Both the position numbers and the translations under genes were made by a program. Positions 1 to 9,196 of a stretch of DNA of 41,226 nt are shown here, one piece after another. The DNA is from RGIG8748 sp045532255 (lineage in GTDB: Bacteria > Bacillota > Clostridia > UMGS1810), in assembly GCA_045532255.1 (NCBI GenBank), contig JAZSFO010000009.1, forward strand, positions 1 to 41,226, written 5' to 3'. The notes under the pieces were generated by a model that worked only from the letters and a program-made list of their open reading frames with translations, made no database searches and was not told the origin of the DNA. The stretch's first letter is position 1; the number at the start of each line of letters is the position of its first letter.

Positions 1-25
1 CACACTTTTCATTTGTCGTCCTCGC

Positions 26-228
26 AAGGCGTCAGCCTTCCTTCGTCCTCCGCATAAAACTCAACTAAATTTTATGCATTTAAGGTCGAAGAGTTTTAAG
101 ATAGCCAATTTTGTGTCAAGACAAGTAAAATCTCGCAGGGAATACTTTCGTATTTTCAAGAGATTTTATGCGGGATTGACCAAAATTGTCATCTTGAAAC
201 CATGCTGGGTTCGACTCCCGTGTGCTTA
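26..228. other. Unidentified highly structured non-coding region
   Basis: No credible gene lies here; the short open frames are not supported by ribosome binding sites or recognisable protein. The DNA is full of nested inverted repeats. There is a 5-bp hairpin at 26-39, and an 8-bp hairpin at 52-77 (GCATAAAA/TTTTATGC). A long interrupted stem pairs 93-102 with 191-200, 106-113 with 181-188, 115-119 with 176-180, 126-134 with 160-168 and 141-145 with 150-154. A T-arm-like hairpin (GGGTTCGACTCCC) follows at 207-219. On the plus strand this is followed by a terminator hairpin at 248-279, so a plus-strand small RNA is possible. A palindromic repeat at a contig edge is an equal alternative. Confidence 0.4.
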
Positions 229-247
229 TCACATATATCACAAAAAT

Positions 248-279
248 ATATCCCACTGCATTATTGTGCAGCGGGATAT
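248..279. terminator. Bidirectional intrinsic terminator
   Basis: A 12-bp stem (ATATCCC and CTGCA with one A-C mismatch) closes a 6-base loop. On the minus strand it starts 3 bases after the TGA of the DUF6062 gene and runs into ATTTTTG, so it ends the 15-gene operon. On the plus strand it is followed by TTTTCATTTTT and would also end any transcript of the upstream structured region. Confidence 0.75.
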
Positions 280-281
280 TT

Positions 282-989
282 TCATTTTTCTTCAATATAC
301 ATAGATATTTTTGCACCGCCACGGATTACGGCGTCTTTTGAATTTTTCCAATCCTCGTCCTTGTATCTGTAATCAAATTTCTTGGTAAACCAGATAACAT
401 CGTCATTAACTCTGCTAAGGTTCTCTGTCTCGAAGTCACAAAGGCGGTTTACAAAATCATAGGCCTCATCTGCACTCAAATGCTGATGCGCACTATTGGC
501 AAGCATTTCAAAATGTGTAATACAAAAGCCTTTGCACGAAAAAAACTTCTGTTTAAATTCCATGTCTTTTTTATACAGATGAAAAATATTCGATATAAAT
601 GCTTCTGTAATTTTACTGAGCCTGTCACATACTACGCATGTTTCGGAATTTGCAAAGAGCTTGGGTTCTTTTTTCTTCGAAAACATGCTTTTTTTGTGCT
701 TTTTAAGTGCTACCTTCTTTTGGTTTATTTCATCAATCAGATGCTTAATTCTGGTTTCCAGCACAAGTGCATGACTTAACTTATTGCCGTAATCATACAT
801 CATCTGTGTATGCCTCTGGCAATATCCAAGCTGATTTGAAACTATTCTTTCGTCAGGCTCCATCATGCTTGCACCGAGCGAATATTCTATGCGGTTTTTT
901 TCTTCATTTTTCAGAAACTCACATATTGGGCACTCGCAATCTGCCGAAAATGCATCATTTATTGGTATGGTATAAATATTTTCTTTCAT
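282..989 (-). CDS. DUF6062 family protein
   Basis: This 235-residue soluble protein fits the DUF6062 family of Firmicutes, whose function is not known. Near the N-terminus it has the typical CPIC pair, then a Met-Glu-Pro-Asp segment and a YCQRH motif. A second CVVC pair and a GFCITHF motif lie in the middle. The spaced Cys and His residues suggest metal or cluster binding, but that is inference. I use the ATG at 989, which has AAAGGA 8 bases upstream; an in-frame TTG at 1010 has no such site. It starts 4 bases after the thiN stop and is the last gene of the operon. Confidence 0.75.
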   Translation of the reverse strand: MKENIYTIPINDAFSADCECPICEFLKNEEKNRIEYSLGASMMEPDERIVSNQLGYCQRHTQMMYDYGNKLSHALVLETRIKHLIDEINQKKVALKKHKKSMFSKKKEPKLFANSETCVVCDRLSKITEAFISNIFHLYKKDMEFKQKFFSCKGFCITHFEMLANSAHQHLSADEAYDFVNRLCDFETENLSRVNDDVIWFTKKFDYRYKDEDWKNSKDAVIRGGAKISMYIEEK

Positions 990-993
990 TTTT

Positions 994-1641
994 TTAATCC
1001 TTTGATTCAATTACAAGAGCTGCTCCGCCTGAGACCTTTATAATACCTCTTTGCCCATCAAGCTCATTGCTTATTCCTCGGCTGGAGCTTCTGTGCAACA
1101 TCTCTTCGTCAAGCGGATAAATAAATCCCTTATTCGATACCTTAACTGTTTCCAGCGGAAGTACAGAAACATATTTCATATCCCCTTTTGAAATTTCAAT
1201 ACTGCTGTCCGAAACAAAATGAATTATATTATTTTCGTTTATTATACGAATTCTTATATTGTCCGCAGAGTACTTTTCCATAAGAAAGATATTTGCGAGA
1301 CTGTGGTCTATGCGCGTCCCGACAGCTCCTATAACAGATATATCGTTACAGCCACGCTTAACAGCACACTCAAGTGCAAACTCTGTATCCGTTGCATCCT
1401 TTATGGGATTAAGTCTTATTATCTCCGCATCGCTAAGTGCGGGTAAGGTCTCATATTTATCATAATCAGCAGAATCAAAATCGCCAACCCACAGGTCAGC
1501 CTTAAGTCCAAGGCTATGACAATGGATAATTCCCGAATCTGCACAAATTATGTAATCTGCATTATCAATGACAGATTTCATGCATGACGGCATCGAGCCG
1601 TTTCCACCCGAAAATATTATTGCTCTTTTTATGCATTGCAT
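994..1641 (-). CDS. thiN: Thiamine diphosphokinase
   Basis: Transfers pyrophosphate from ATP to thiamine to give thiamine diphosphate, the active cofactor, in the cytoplasm. The 215-residue length is normal for the family. Signature segments are visible in order: a Gly-rich FSGGNGS start, CADSG, VGDFDSA, KDATDTEFAL and GAVGTRIDHSLANI; the last three carry the acidic and His residues of the active site. The start codon overlaps the 3' end of rpe by 13 bases, implying coupled translation. In many Clostridia thiN follows rpe and rsgA, as here. Confidence 0.93.
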   Translation of the reverse strand: MQCIKRAIIFSGGNGSMPSCMKSVIDNADYIICADSGIIHCHSLGLKADLWVGDFDSADYDKYETLPALSDAEIIRLNPIKDATDTEFALECAVKRGCNDISVIGAVGTRIDHSLANIFLMEKYSADNIRIRIINENNIIHFVSDSSIEISKGDMKYVSVLPLETVKVSNKGFIYPLDEEMLHRSSSRGISNELDGQRGIIKVSGGAALVIESKD

Positions 1642-2273
1642 TTGTCAATAAATTCCTTTGCACAGGCTTCTACATCTTCTGCACCGAATATTGCAGAACC
1701 TGCAACGATTACATTAGCTCCTGCTTCAATAACCTTATGTACATTGTTAAGCTTAATACCGCCGTCTACCTGTATGTCCATATCGGGATATTTCTCTCTC
1801 AGTGCCTTGATTTTGTCAACACTGCTTTCTATGAACGACTGTGCTCCAAAACCGGGATTAACACTCATTACAAGTATCATATCAAGAAGATGTGCATATG
1901 GTTCAAGTGCGGATATATCTGTTGCAGGGCTCAGTGACATTGCAAACTTCTTACCCTTGCTCTTGATTTTTTCTGCAATTTTATTGAAATCTGCTCCTGT
2001 TTCTACATGAACTGTTATAAGGTCAGCGCCTGCATCCAAAAATGTATCAACATACTTCTCGGGGTCTGTTATCATAAGGTGAACATCAAGAACCATATTT
2101 GTTACAGGTCTCAGTGCTGACACGATTGCAGGACCAAAGTTGATATTGGGAACAAAGTGTCCGTCCATAACATCTATATGTGCATAGGGGCATCCTGCTC
2201 TTTCTATCGCCTTAATATCCTTCTCCATGTTCATAAAATCTGCTGCAAATACTGATGGTGCCAATTTAATCAT
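1629..2273 (-). CDS. rpe: Ribulose-phosphate 3-epimerase
   Basis: Interconverts ribulose 5-phosphate and xylulose 5-phosphate in the pentose phosphate pathway. A TIM-barrel protein of 214 residues with the family motifs LAPSVFAADF at the N-terminus, HIDVMDGHFVPNINFGP (catalytic Asp and metal-binding His), VMSVNPGFGAQ, and QVDGGI near the C-terminus. I use the ATG at 2273, which forms an ATGA overlap with the rsgA stop and lies 9 bases after AGAAAGGA. An ATG 9 bases further upstream touches the same site directly and is less likely. Confidence 0.95.
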   Translation of the reverse strand: MIKLAPSVFAADFMNMEKDIKAIERAGCPYAHIDVMDGHFVPNINFGPAIVSALRPVTNMVLDVHLMITDPEKYVDTFLDAGADLITVHVETGADFNKIAEKIKSKGKKFAMSLSPATDISALEPYAHLLDMILVMSVNPGFGAQSFIESSVDKIKALREKYPDMDIQVDGGIKLNNVHKVIEAGANVIVAGSAIFGAEDVEACAKEFIDKCNA

Positions 2274-3148
2274 TTTTTCCATTCCTTTCTCTCTGCTAAA
2301 ATTTTGTAAAATTCTTTATAATTATTATAGCGTGTCGATGAAATTTTTTCTTCCTCAACAGCTTTACATACTGCACAAACCTCCGAAGATGACATATGGT
2401 TACATCCGCGGAAACGGCACTTTTCTTCGTACTCGTAAAACTCAGGAAAATAACATTTAAGGTTATCCTTGGTGATAGTCTGCGGAAAATCCAGCATACT
2501 GAATCCCGGGGTATCTACTATATAACCACCCATATGCGAAATAAGTTCAACATGTCGGGTTGTGTGTTTTCCTCTTTTTAGTCTCTGGCTGACTTCTCCT
2601 GTTTGCATTATATTGTCATTCATAACAGAATTAAGCAGACTTGATTTTCCTACACCCGAAAACCCTGAAAAAGCAGTTGTTTTCCCCTCCAGAGAATTCC
2701 TGATATTGTCTATCCCGAGGTTGTCAACGGTACTTGTAGAAAAAGCCTGATACCCTGCCTTGCAGTACATGTCAACAAGTTTTTGTACCTCACCGTCATC
2801 AAGGTCGGATTTATTAAAGCATATTTTTACTCCGACATTTGAGCTTTGGCAGATTGCGAGCATCTTGTCAACAAATATCAGGTCGGGCGACGGATTGGCA
2901 ACAGAGGCAACTATAATCATTTCGTCAATATTTGCAACAGGCGGACGGATAAACATGTTAATTCTGGGGTGAATTGCATCTATTGACCCTTTGTCGCCGT
3001 CTGTAATGGTTATATCAACTTTGTCTCCTACGCATGGTGACATATTCTTGTTGCGAAAATGCCCCCTTGCTTTACATTCTATTATGCGCCCTCCTATGTC
3101 AACATAGTAAAATCCGCCTATCCCTTTGACTATAATTCCTGTATCCAT
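2270..3148 (-). CDS. rsgA: Ribosome small-subunit GTPase RsgA (YloQ/CpgA)
   Basis: A ribosome-stimulated GTPase that checks late 30S subunit assembly. It is circularly permuted: the G4 motif NKSD precedes the P-loop GVGKSS and the G3 motif DTPG. An N-terminal OB-fold comes first and a C-terminal zinc knuckle follows (CRFRGCNH then CAVC). Length 292 residues is typical. It lies directly after prkC; in Bacillus the homologue CpgA is a known PrkC substrate, so the pairing may be functional here, which is inference. Confidence 0.95.
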   Translation of the reverse strand: MDTGIIVKGIGGFYYVDIGGRIIECKARGHFRNKNMSPCVGDKVDITITDGDKGSIDAIHPRINMFIRPPVANIDEMIIVASVANPSPDLIFVDKMLAICQSSNVGVKICFNKSDLDDGEVQKLVDMYCKAGYQAFSTSTVDNLGIDNIRNSLEGKTTAFSGFSGVGKSSLLNSVMNDNIMQTGEVSQRLKRGKHTTRHVELISHMGGYIVDTPGFSMLDFPQTITKDNLKCYFPEFYEYEEKCRFRGCNHMSSSEVCAVCKAVEEEKISSTRYNNYKEFYKILAERKEWKK

Positions 3149-3158
3149 TTATTCACCG

Positions 3159-5159
3159 TCAATTACTGAAGTCTATTTGTGTTCTGAGGCTCAATGTATC
3201 ATTATGATAGATAATATATTCATTCACCTTATTTCCCTTTACCTTGACAACTATCTCATCCAAGGTAGCCGGGTCAATTGTCTGTTCGAAAATAACCTTT
3301 GAATCACCTTCGGAATTTTTTTCTACAATCTTGACCTTTGTAGGTCCGTCGAGGGCTTCCGTACTGTAATTAAATGTCTTTTCTTTAAGAACGGGTTCAT
3401 TTGATTCTGAGGTTGTATCTTCCTTTTCATCCTCGGTCTTTTCGGAAGCAAGTATAATTGACACCTTGGTTTTGGGCGAAACCTTGTCGCCGGGGTCAAT
3501 TGACTGTTCAATAACCCTGCCAGCTTCAACCGAATTACTCTCTATATATGTTACCTTTTCGTTAAGTATAAGTCCGTTTTCTTCAAGCTTTTCTCTTGCC
3601 TGTTCCATGGTGAGTCTCAATACATTGGGAACAACACAATCTATTTCTTCGCTTCCCTTACTTACGGTAAAAATAAACTTATTACCGTCTTGCCTCAGGG
3701 AAATAATCTCATCAGCTTCAAACTCTGTATCTGTCTTATATTTAACATCAACCTCATAGCCCTTGCTTCGGAACTCGTCAATTACAGATGCAGACATTCC
3801 GCTGTATGATGCGGTGTCTATGTTCTCGGGTCCTGCACTTAAGTGAACTGTAACATGTGTTCCTTTTTTTACAGAATTTCCTGCATTTATACTTTGATAT
3901 ATAACTGTATTTTCCTGAGCGGGTCCAGGCTGTTTGTCTCCGACTTCAAGGATGAGACCGTACCTTGATGCAAGCTTCTCTGCATCGTCAAAGGATTGGT
4001 CAACAAAATCGGGTACATCTACATCTTCGTTCTTGAAAAACATAAATATCGGTGCATCGGGATTGAAAATATAGAGTACCGTAAAGAAGCCTCCGCCTAC
4101 AACAATAAGGGCAATAAGAATTGCAGCAATAACCATATTGAAGGTTGACCTTCCCTGCGGTTCGTCTTCATATTCTTCATCCTCATAAATATCGCCTTGT
4201 TCTTCCTCCAAGTAGTCCTCGGATGCATCAATTTCTTCGTCCTGTACAATCTCTTCTGCTGTGTTGTCATCAACAGTTATTTGAGGTGCAATTTTGATAT
4301 CATCGTCATCTTCATCCGATGGTGAATCTATAGCTGCCTTCAAAAGAACATTTACTGTATCAAGGTCGTTTTTCATTGCATTAACTCCCTGATAACGCTT
4401 TCTTGTTTCTTTTGAAATTGCCTTGAGGACAATATCCTGAAGCATGGGATGAATATCGGGAGAAAGTATCGAGGGGTCAACAGGCGTTTCCTCAAGATGC
4501 TTCATAGCTACTGCTATTGGCGATTCGCTCTCAAACGGAACCTTGCCTGTAAGCATCTCATAAAGAACAATACCCAAAGAATATATGTCACTTCGGCAGT
4601 CAACATATCCGCCTCTTGCCTGTTCGGGCGAGATATAGTGAACCGAACCCAATATAGAATCCCCTACTCTCATTGTTGAACTGTTGCTCGCTCTTGCAAT
4701 ACCAAAATCAGTAACCTTGACAAGATTGTTATTTGTAATCATGATGTTATGAGGCTTAATGTCACGGTGAATAATATTTTTTTCGTGTGCTACGGAGAGA
4801 GCACCGCATATCTGTGATGCAATTTCTGCACTTTCCTGCGACGAGAGCTTGCCGTTTGCCTTGATATATTCCTTAAGGGTAGTACCCTCAATATATTCCA
4901 TTACTATATAATGATAACCGTTTTCCTCGCCGACATCGTATATAGAAACGATGTTTGGATGTGCAAGGCATGCAGCAGCCTGTGCTTCGGCGTTGAAGCG
5001 GTTTACAAATTCTTCTCCGCCCTCCAGGTCATTTCTTAATACCTTGACAGCAACATCTCTGTTAAGTACATTGCAATGTGCCTTGTAGACATATGCCATG
5101 CCACCTTTTCCAACTTCTTCTATTATTGTATATCTTCCACCAAGTGTAGTACCTATCAT
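3159..5159 (-). CDS. prkC: Membrane Ser/Thr protein kinase with PASTA repeats
   Basis: A eukaryotic-type kinase that senses muropeptides or lipid II through outer PASTA repeats and signals growth or cell-wall state. The kinase domain spans about residues 8-270: glycine loop GKGGMAYVY, catalytic Lys in VAVKVL, HRDIKPHN and DFGIA are all present. A very acidic linker (about 278-340) leads to one membrane helix (about 345-367). Three PASTA-like repeats follow; the second is degenerate. A further Ser/Thr-rich linker and C-terminal domain close the protein. I chose the ATG at 5159 (666 residues), 8 bases after GAGGAG; a GTG one codon earlier is possible. It follows its phosphatase gene with no gap. 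Confidence 0.95.
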   Translation of the reverse strand: MIGTTLGGRYTIIEEVGKGGMAYVYKAHCNVLNRDVAVKVLRNDLEGGEEFVNRFNAEAQAAACLAHPNIVSIYDVGEENGYHYIVMEYIEGTTLKEYIKANGKLSSQESAEIASQICGALSVAHEKNIIHRDIKPHNIMITNNNLVKVTDFGIARASNSSTMRVGDSILGSVHYISPEQARGGYVDCRSDIYSLGIVLYEMLTGKVPFESESPIAVAMKHLEETPVDPSILSPDIHPMLQDIVLKAISKETRKRYQGVNAMKNDLDTVNVLLKAAIDSPSDEDDDDIKIAPQITVDDNTAEEIVQDEEIDASEDYLEEEQGDIYEDEEYEDEPQGRSTFNMVIAAILIALIVVGGGFFTVLYIFNPDAPIFMFFKNEDVDVPDFVDQSFDDAEKLASRYGLILEVGDKQPGPAQENTVIYQSINAGNSVKKGTHVTVHLSAGPENIDTASYSGMSASVIDEFRSKGYEVDVKYKTDTEFEADEIISLRQDGNKFIFTVSKGSEEIDCVVPNVLRLTMEQAREKLEENGLILNEKVTYIESNSVEAGRVIEQSIDPGDKVSPKTKVSIILASEKTEDEKEDTTSESNEPVLKEKTFNYSTEALDGPTKVKIVEKNSEGDSKVIFEQTIDPATLDEIVVKVKGNKVNEYIIYHNDTLSLRTQIDFSN

Positions 5160-5161
5160 CA

Positions 5162-5902
5162 CTATTTCTCCTCATCGCAAATTTTGACGGTTATTACCGA
5201 AATATTATCTCTTCCGCCATGGTCATTTGCCATAGCTATAAGTTTGCCTGCTGTGTCTTTTTTAGAATTTTTTATAATTTTTTTGATTTCATCATCGATA
5301 AGCATGGTGTGAAGTCCGTCTGAACATATCAAAAGCGTATCACCGCTTTTTAGATTATTTACAAAGGTATCTACGATTACATCATCCTCCGAGCCAACAG
5401 CTCTTGTTATAACATTTTTTTGCGGATGAACTCTTGCTTCCTCATGAGATATGAGACCTCTTTTAACCAGATTTGCCACAAGCGAATGGTCGGTTGTAAT
5501 CTGATTGAGCTTTCCTTTGGAATAAATGTATCCTCTACTGTCTCCTACGCTGGCAGTATAAAGAATATTATGTGTTATAAGGCAAACAACAACGGTTGTT
5601 CCCATTCCGTTAAGTTCTGTTTTATTAAGCGAAGCCTTGTAGATCTGAGCATTAGCTGTACGAACTGCATCACTAAGCAATGTACAAATATCATTACTGT
5701 TCATTGACAGAAAATCATTACTCAGAATATAGTCGGAAATAATCTTTACTGCCTGTGAGCTTGCATATTCTCCGCCCTCGTAGCCTCCCATTCCGTCAGC
5801 TACTATAAACAGACCTGAGGTTTGGGACAGTTCTTTTGCAAAAACAGAGTCCTGATTGTCACTTCGGACAAGTCCTACATCTGTTCCGTATGAAACATTC
5901 AT
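5162..5902 (-). CDS. prpC: PP2C-type protein phosphatase (Stp1/PrpC)
   Basis: A manganese-dependent Ser/Thr phosphatase that reverses PrkC phosphorylation. The 246-residue protein shows the PP2C metal-binding motifs DNQDS near residue 20, VADGMGGYEGGE, CSDGLHTML and GGRDNISVI. The ATG at 5902 is preceded by AAAGGAGG and overlaps the rlmN stop as ATGA; a longer open frame upstream is not a real start. The kinase gene follows at once, the usual phosphatase-kinase pair. Confidence 0.95.
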   Translation of the reverse strand: MNVSYGTDVGLVRSDNQDSVFAKELSQTSGLFIVADGMGGYEGGEYASSQAVKIISDYILSNDFLSMNSNDICTLLSDAVRTANAQIYKASLNKTELNGMGTTVVVCLITHNILYTASVGDSRGYIYSKGKLNQITTDHSLVANLVKRGLISHEEARVHPQKNVITRAVGSEDDVIVDTFVNNLKSGDTLLICSDGLHTMLIDDEIKKIIKNSKKDTAGKLIAMANDHGGRDNISVITVKICDEEK

Positions 5903-6924
5903 AGTTGTGCCTCCTTTCGCCTGAGCTGACCGCACGAAGCATTGATGTCACTTCCAAGCTCTCTTCGTACGGTAACAGGGATTGAATATCCCTCAAGTAC
6001 AGACATAAATTTCTTTATCTTTTCTTTTGATGGTTTTGTAAATGAGTTTTCCTCAACATTATTTACGGGAATTAAATTAACATGGCAAAGCATTCCTTTG
6101 ATTTTTTTTGCAAGAATGTGTGCCGTTTCCTCGGTGTCATTGACACCGTTTATCATAGCGTATTCAAAGCTTATCCGCCTCTTTGTATGCTCTACATAAT
6201 CTTTGCACGCTTCTATAAGCTCATCAGCATTATACGCCTTGTTTACAGGCATTATAGTGTTTCTTATTTCGTCTGTAGGTGCATGAAGCGAAATGCTTAA
6301 TGTTATCGGAAGATTCTGCTGTTTAAGTTTGTGTATTGCAGGCACAAGGCCGCATGTTGAAAGCGATATATGGCGATACCCTATATTTATGCCGTTTTCA
6401 TCATTGACATTTTTTAGAAACTTTATTACATTATCAAAATTGTCAAGCGGTTCTCCTATGCCCATCATAACTATATTTGATATTCTCTCGCCGATATCCT
6501 TTGAAGCAAAAATTACCTGATCCAGTATCTCACCGGGGCTGAGAGAGCGAACAAGTCCGCCGATTGTTGATGCACAGAATTTGCATCCCATTCGGCATCC
6601 GACCTGACATGATATACATATCGTAACACCATGCTTATAGTACATGACTACGCTTTCTACCCTGTTTCCGTCACCAAGCTCAAAAAGATATTTCTTTGTC
6701 TTATCGATTTTCGATTCGAGCTTTCTTACAATCTTTACAGTGCTTATATAACTTACGGCAGACAGCTTTTGTTTAAGCTCCTTTGATATATCTGTCATAT
6801 CATCGAAGCACCGGGCACCTCTGTGGAGCCATGCAAAGATTTGTTTGGCACGAAATGGTTTTTCGCCCATTGATACCAAAAATTCTTTAAGTTCTTCAAA
6901 TGTTAAATCTTTAAGATTAGTCAT
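5899..6924 (-). CDS. rlmN: 23S rRNA A2503 C2-methyltransferase RlmN
   Basis: A radical SAM enzyme that methylates C2 of A2503 in 23S rRNA, and of A37 in some tRNAs. The 341-residue protein has the cluster-binding CxxxCxxC at Cys110, Cys114 and Cys117. The late methyl-transfer Cys is at about 331 in SCGQLRRKE. The N-terminal helical RNA-binding part includes KPFRAKQIFAWLH. No Cfr-type feature was seen, so this is the housekeeping enzyme. It starts 3 bases after rsmB with AAGGAA upstream. Confidence 0.95.
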   Translation of the reverse strand: MTNLKDLTFEELKEFLVSMGEKPFRAKQIFAWLHRGARCFDDMTDISKELKQKLSAVSYISTVKIVRKLESKIDKTKKYLFELGDGNRVESVVMYYKHGVTICISCQVGCRMGCKFCASTIGGLVRSLSPGEILDQVIFASKDIGERISNIVMMGIGEPLDNFDNVIKFLKNVNDENGINIGYRHISLSTCGLVPAIHKLKQQNLPITLSISLHAPTDEIRNTIMPVNKAYNADELIEACKDYVEHTKRRISFEYAMINGVNDTEETAHILAKKIKGMLCHVNLIPVNNVEENSFTKPSKEKIKKFMSVLEGYSIPVTVRRELGSDINASCGQLRRKEAQL

Positions 6925-6927
6925 GAT

Positions 6928-8250
6928 TTATTCCTTCATTAAAAGAGATATAAAAAATCCATCACAATCATTCCTGTGAGGATAAAGAGTTATGTATCCG
7001 TCATTTTGGATTGTGCAATCAATTTTTATAAGTTTGAAATCTTTGCGGTGATTTAAAAACTCAAATAAAACACCTTGATTTTCCTCATATGTTGTCGTGC
7101 AGGTAGAAAATACCATTCTACCGCCTTTTTTTAGATACTGTGCCGCGTTATAAAGTATTTTAAGACTTATTTCCGACAGCTCTTTTATGTCCTCGGATTT
7201 TCTTGCGTATTTAATATCAGGTTTTTTTCGTATTATTCCAAGTCCCGAACACGGTGCGTCTACAAGAATAAAATCTGCGGTATCTATATATTCCTCATGG
7301 ATAACAGTAGAGTCCGTAACCTTTGTACTAACACATGTTATACCGAGCCTTGATAAATTTTCTTCTATTCTGTTTATTTTATATTCGGATACATCAAAAG
7401 CATGTATTATACCGCTGTTTTGTGTTATCTCTGCAAGATGTGTTGTTTTTCCTCCCGGTGATGCACACATATCAATAACTACACTGTCTTTGCCAGGATT
7501 TAATACATGCCCTGCATATGCACCGGCAGAATCCTGTATATAGAAAAGGCCTTTTTTGTATGCATCGGATGTAAGAATATTACCTACCTTTTCTGCAGAA
7601 ATAAGATAATCTATTTCGGGAAATACAGGTGATGTATATCCTTCGCATATCCATCCGTCATCGTTTAGCATTTTTACAAGATTATCAGCGGTTGTCTTTA
7701 ATTTGTTTACCCTGAGCATTGTCGCAGCTTTCTGGTTCATTGCCTTGGCAAGCTGCTCGGCTTCCTCCCCGACAGTATCAATCCAATGTTCTATTATCCA
7801 TTGGGGACATGAATACTTTATGCTAAGCATTTTGTTTCTGTCCTTGGGAAGAGATATATTTTCTTCATTTGACGATATCTTGCGAAGTAGTGCATTAACA
7901 AAAGAAGCTGCCTTGTAATTTGATTTTTTTGCAAGCTTTACGCCCTCATTAACTGCCGCACTTTCCGGAATTCTGTCCATAAATAATATCTGGTAGACAG
8001 AGATTCTGAGTACACACAAAATATACGGCGATATCTTATTGAGCTTTATAGAAGAAAACAAAGAAATTGTATAATCTATATATTCCAGATTTCGCAGAAC
8101 TCCATTAACAAGCTCTGACACAAGCCTTATATCCTGCTGACTCATGTCGGTACCAGCCCTGAATGTGTTCAGCTCATCGGAAAGCGAAGATGAATTTCTT
8201 AAAATATTATATATAATATCTACACTTGCTTTTCGGGGATTAGTTGTCAT
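6928..8250 (-). CDS. rsmB: 16S rRNA m5C967 methyltransferase RsmB
   Basis: Methylates C967 of 16S rRNA with S-adenosylmethionine. Residues 1-140 form a NusB-like RNA-binding domain. The remainder is a Rossmann methyltransferase with the SAM loop DMCASPGGKT, the DAPCSGLG motif with one conserved Cys, and FSTCT with the catalytic Cys. 440 residues is the expected size. The ATG overlaps the end of fmt by 11 bases and has GAGG upstream. Confidence 0.95.
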   Translation of the reverse strand: MTTNPRKASVDIIYNILRNSSSLSDELNTFRAGTDMSQQDIRLVSELVNGVLRNLEYIDYTISLFSSIKLNKISPYILCVLRISVYQILFMDRIPESAAVNEGVKLAKKSNYKAASFVNALLRKISSNEENISLPKDRNKMLSIKYSCPQWIIEHWIDTVGEEAEQLAKAMNQKAATMLRVNKLKTTADNLVKMLNDDGWICEGYTSPVFPEIDYLISAEKVGNILTSDAYKKGLFYIQDSAGAYAGHVLNPGKDSVVIDMCASPGGKTTHLAEITQNSGIIHAFDVSEYKINRIEENLSRLGITCVSTKVTDSTVIHEEYIDTADFILVDAPCSGLGIIRKKPDIKYARKSEDIKELSEISLKILYNAAQYLKKGGRMVFSTCTTTYEENQGVLFEFLNHRKDFKLIKIDCTIQNDGYITLYPHRNDCDGFFISLLMKE

Positions 8251-9196
8251 ATCTGCCTCTTAAAATTATACCTGCATCTATTTTGTTGCCTTTAAGATAT
8301 TCGGAAACGGGCATCTGTTTTTTGCCCTCGGGTTGTATTTCGTATATTCTGAGAACGCTTAAATTTCCGCAACAAACATCAAAGCTGTCTGTGTCTACAG
8401 AAAGTATTACACCCGCTTTATCAATTGTGCAATTTATATCTTGCGGTACTGCCTTAAGAATTTTCAGCGATTTTCCGTTCATTGTGCATGATGCCTTTGG
8501 AAATGGCGTAAGTCCTCGTATAAGGTTGGAAATTTCCAATGCTGTTTTGTTCCAATCTATAACAGTCATTTCCTTGGTTATCATGGATGCATAATGAGTA
8601 GTTGTTTCGCCCTGCGGAATTCTTGGTATAGTCTCTATGTTTTTAATTGTTTTCAAAAGTAAGTCTGCACCCTCTGATGCAAGTCTGTCGTGAACTGTTC
8701 CGAAGTTATCTTCCTGTGTGAGTTTGATTTTTGAACTAAGTAGCATATCGCCTGTGTCAAGACCTGTATCCATAAACATAGTCGTGACACCCGTTTCCTC
8801 CAAACCGTCAATCAGTGCCCACTGCATAGGTGCAGCACCGCGATAGGCAGGAAGAAGAGAGCCGTGAACATTTATACAGCCGTACCTCGGATAATCTATA
8901 ACATACTTTGGCAAAAGTTTGCCATATGCAACTACTGCAATAAGGTCGGGGTTTTCTTTTTTTAATATGCTTTCAAAATTTTCTTTCTTAAGATTTTCGG
9001 GTTGATATATATTTTGTATCCCAATTTCCCGAGCACAAAGATACACATCGGGAGGAGTCATCTTATGACCTCTTCCCCTGGGTTTATCCTCTGTTGTAAC
9101 AACACTTGTAACATCAAATCCACCGCCAGCAAGTGCTCTCAAGGAAACACAAGCAAATTCAGGTGTTCCCATAAACATTATTTTCATATCAGACAT
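8240..9196 (-). CDS. fmt: Methionyl-tRNA formyltransferase
   Basis: Formylates Met-tRNA for translation initiation, using 10-formyl-tetrahydrofolate (fhs in the next operon makes this donor). The catalytic domain carries the start MKIMFMGTPEFA and HGSLLPAYRGAAP with the SLLP formyl-THF loop; the C-terminal OB-like tRNA domain follows. The ATG at 9196 forms a TGATG junction with def. An in-frame ATG at 9187 matches the family start more closely, so the first three residues are uncertain. Pairing with def, which removes the formyl group, is classic. Confidence 0.95.
   Translation of the reverse strand: MSDMKIMFMGTPEFACVSLRALAGGGFDVTSVVTTEDKPRGRGHKMTPPDVYLCAREIGIQNIYQPENLKKENFESILKKENPDLIAVVAYGKLLPKYVIDYPRYGCINVHGSLLPAYRGAAPMQWALIDGLEETGVTTMFMDTGLDTGDMLLSSKIKLTQEDNFGTVHDRLASEGADLLLKTIKNIETIPRIPQGETTTHYASMITKEMTVIDWNKTALEISNLIRGLTPFPKASCTMNGKSLKILKAVPQDINCTIDKAGVILSVDTDSFDVCCGNLSVLRIYEIQPEGKKQMPVSEYLKGNKIDAGIILRGRYDN

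Noticed and set aside
200..230. Possible tRNA or tmRNA 3' end (GGGTTCGACTCCC)
   Set aside because: The loop matches a T-arm, but the fifth stem pair fails, there is no CCA, and no upstream segment pairs as an acceptor or D-arm. Kept only as part of a structured region.
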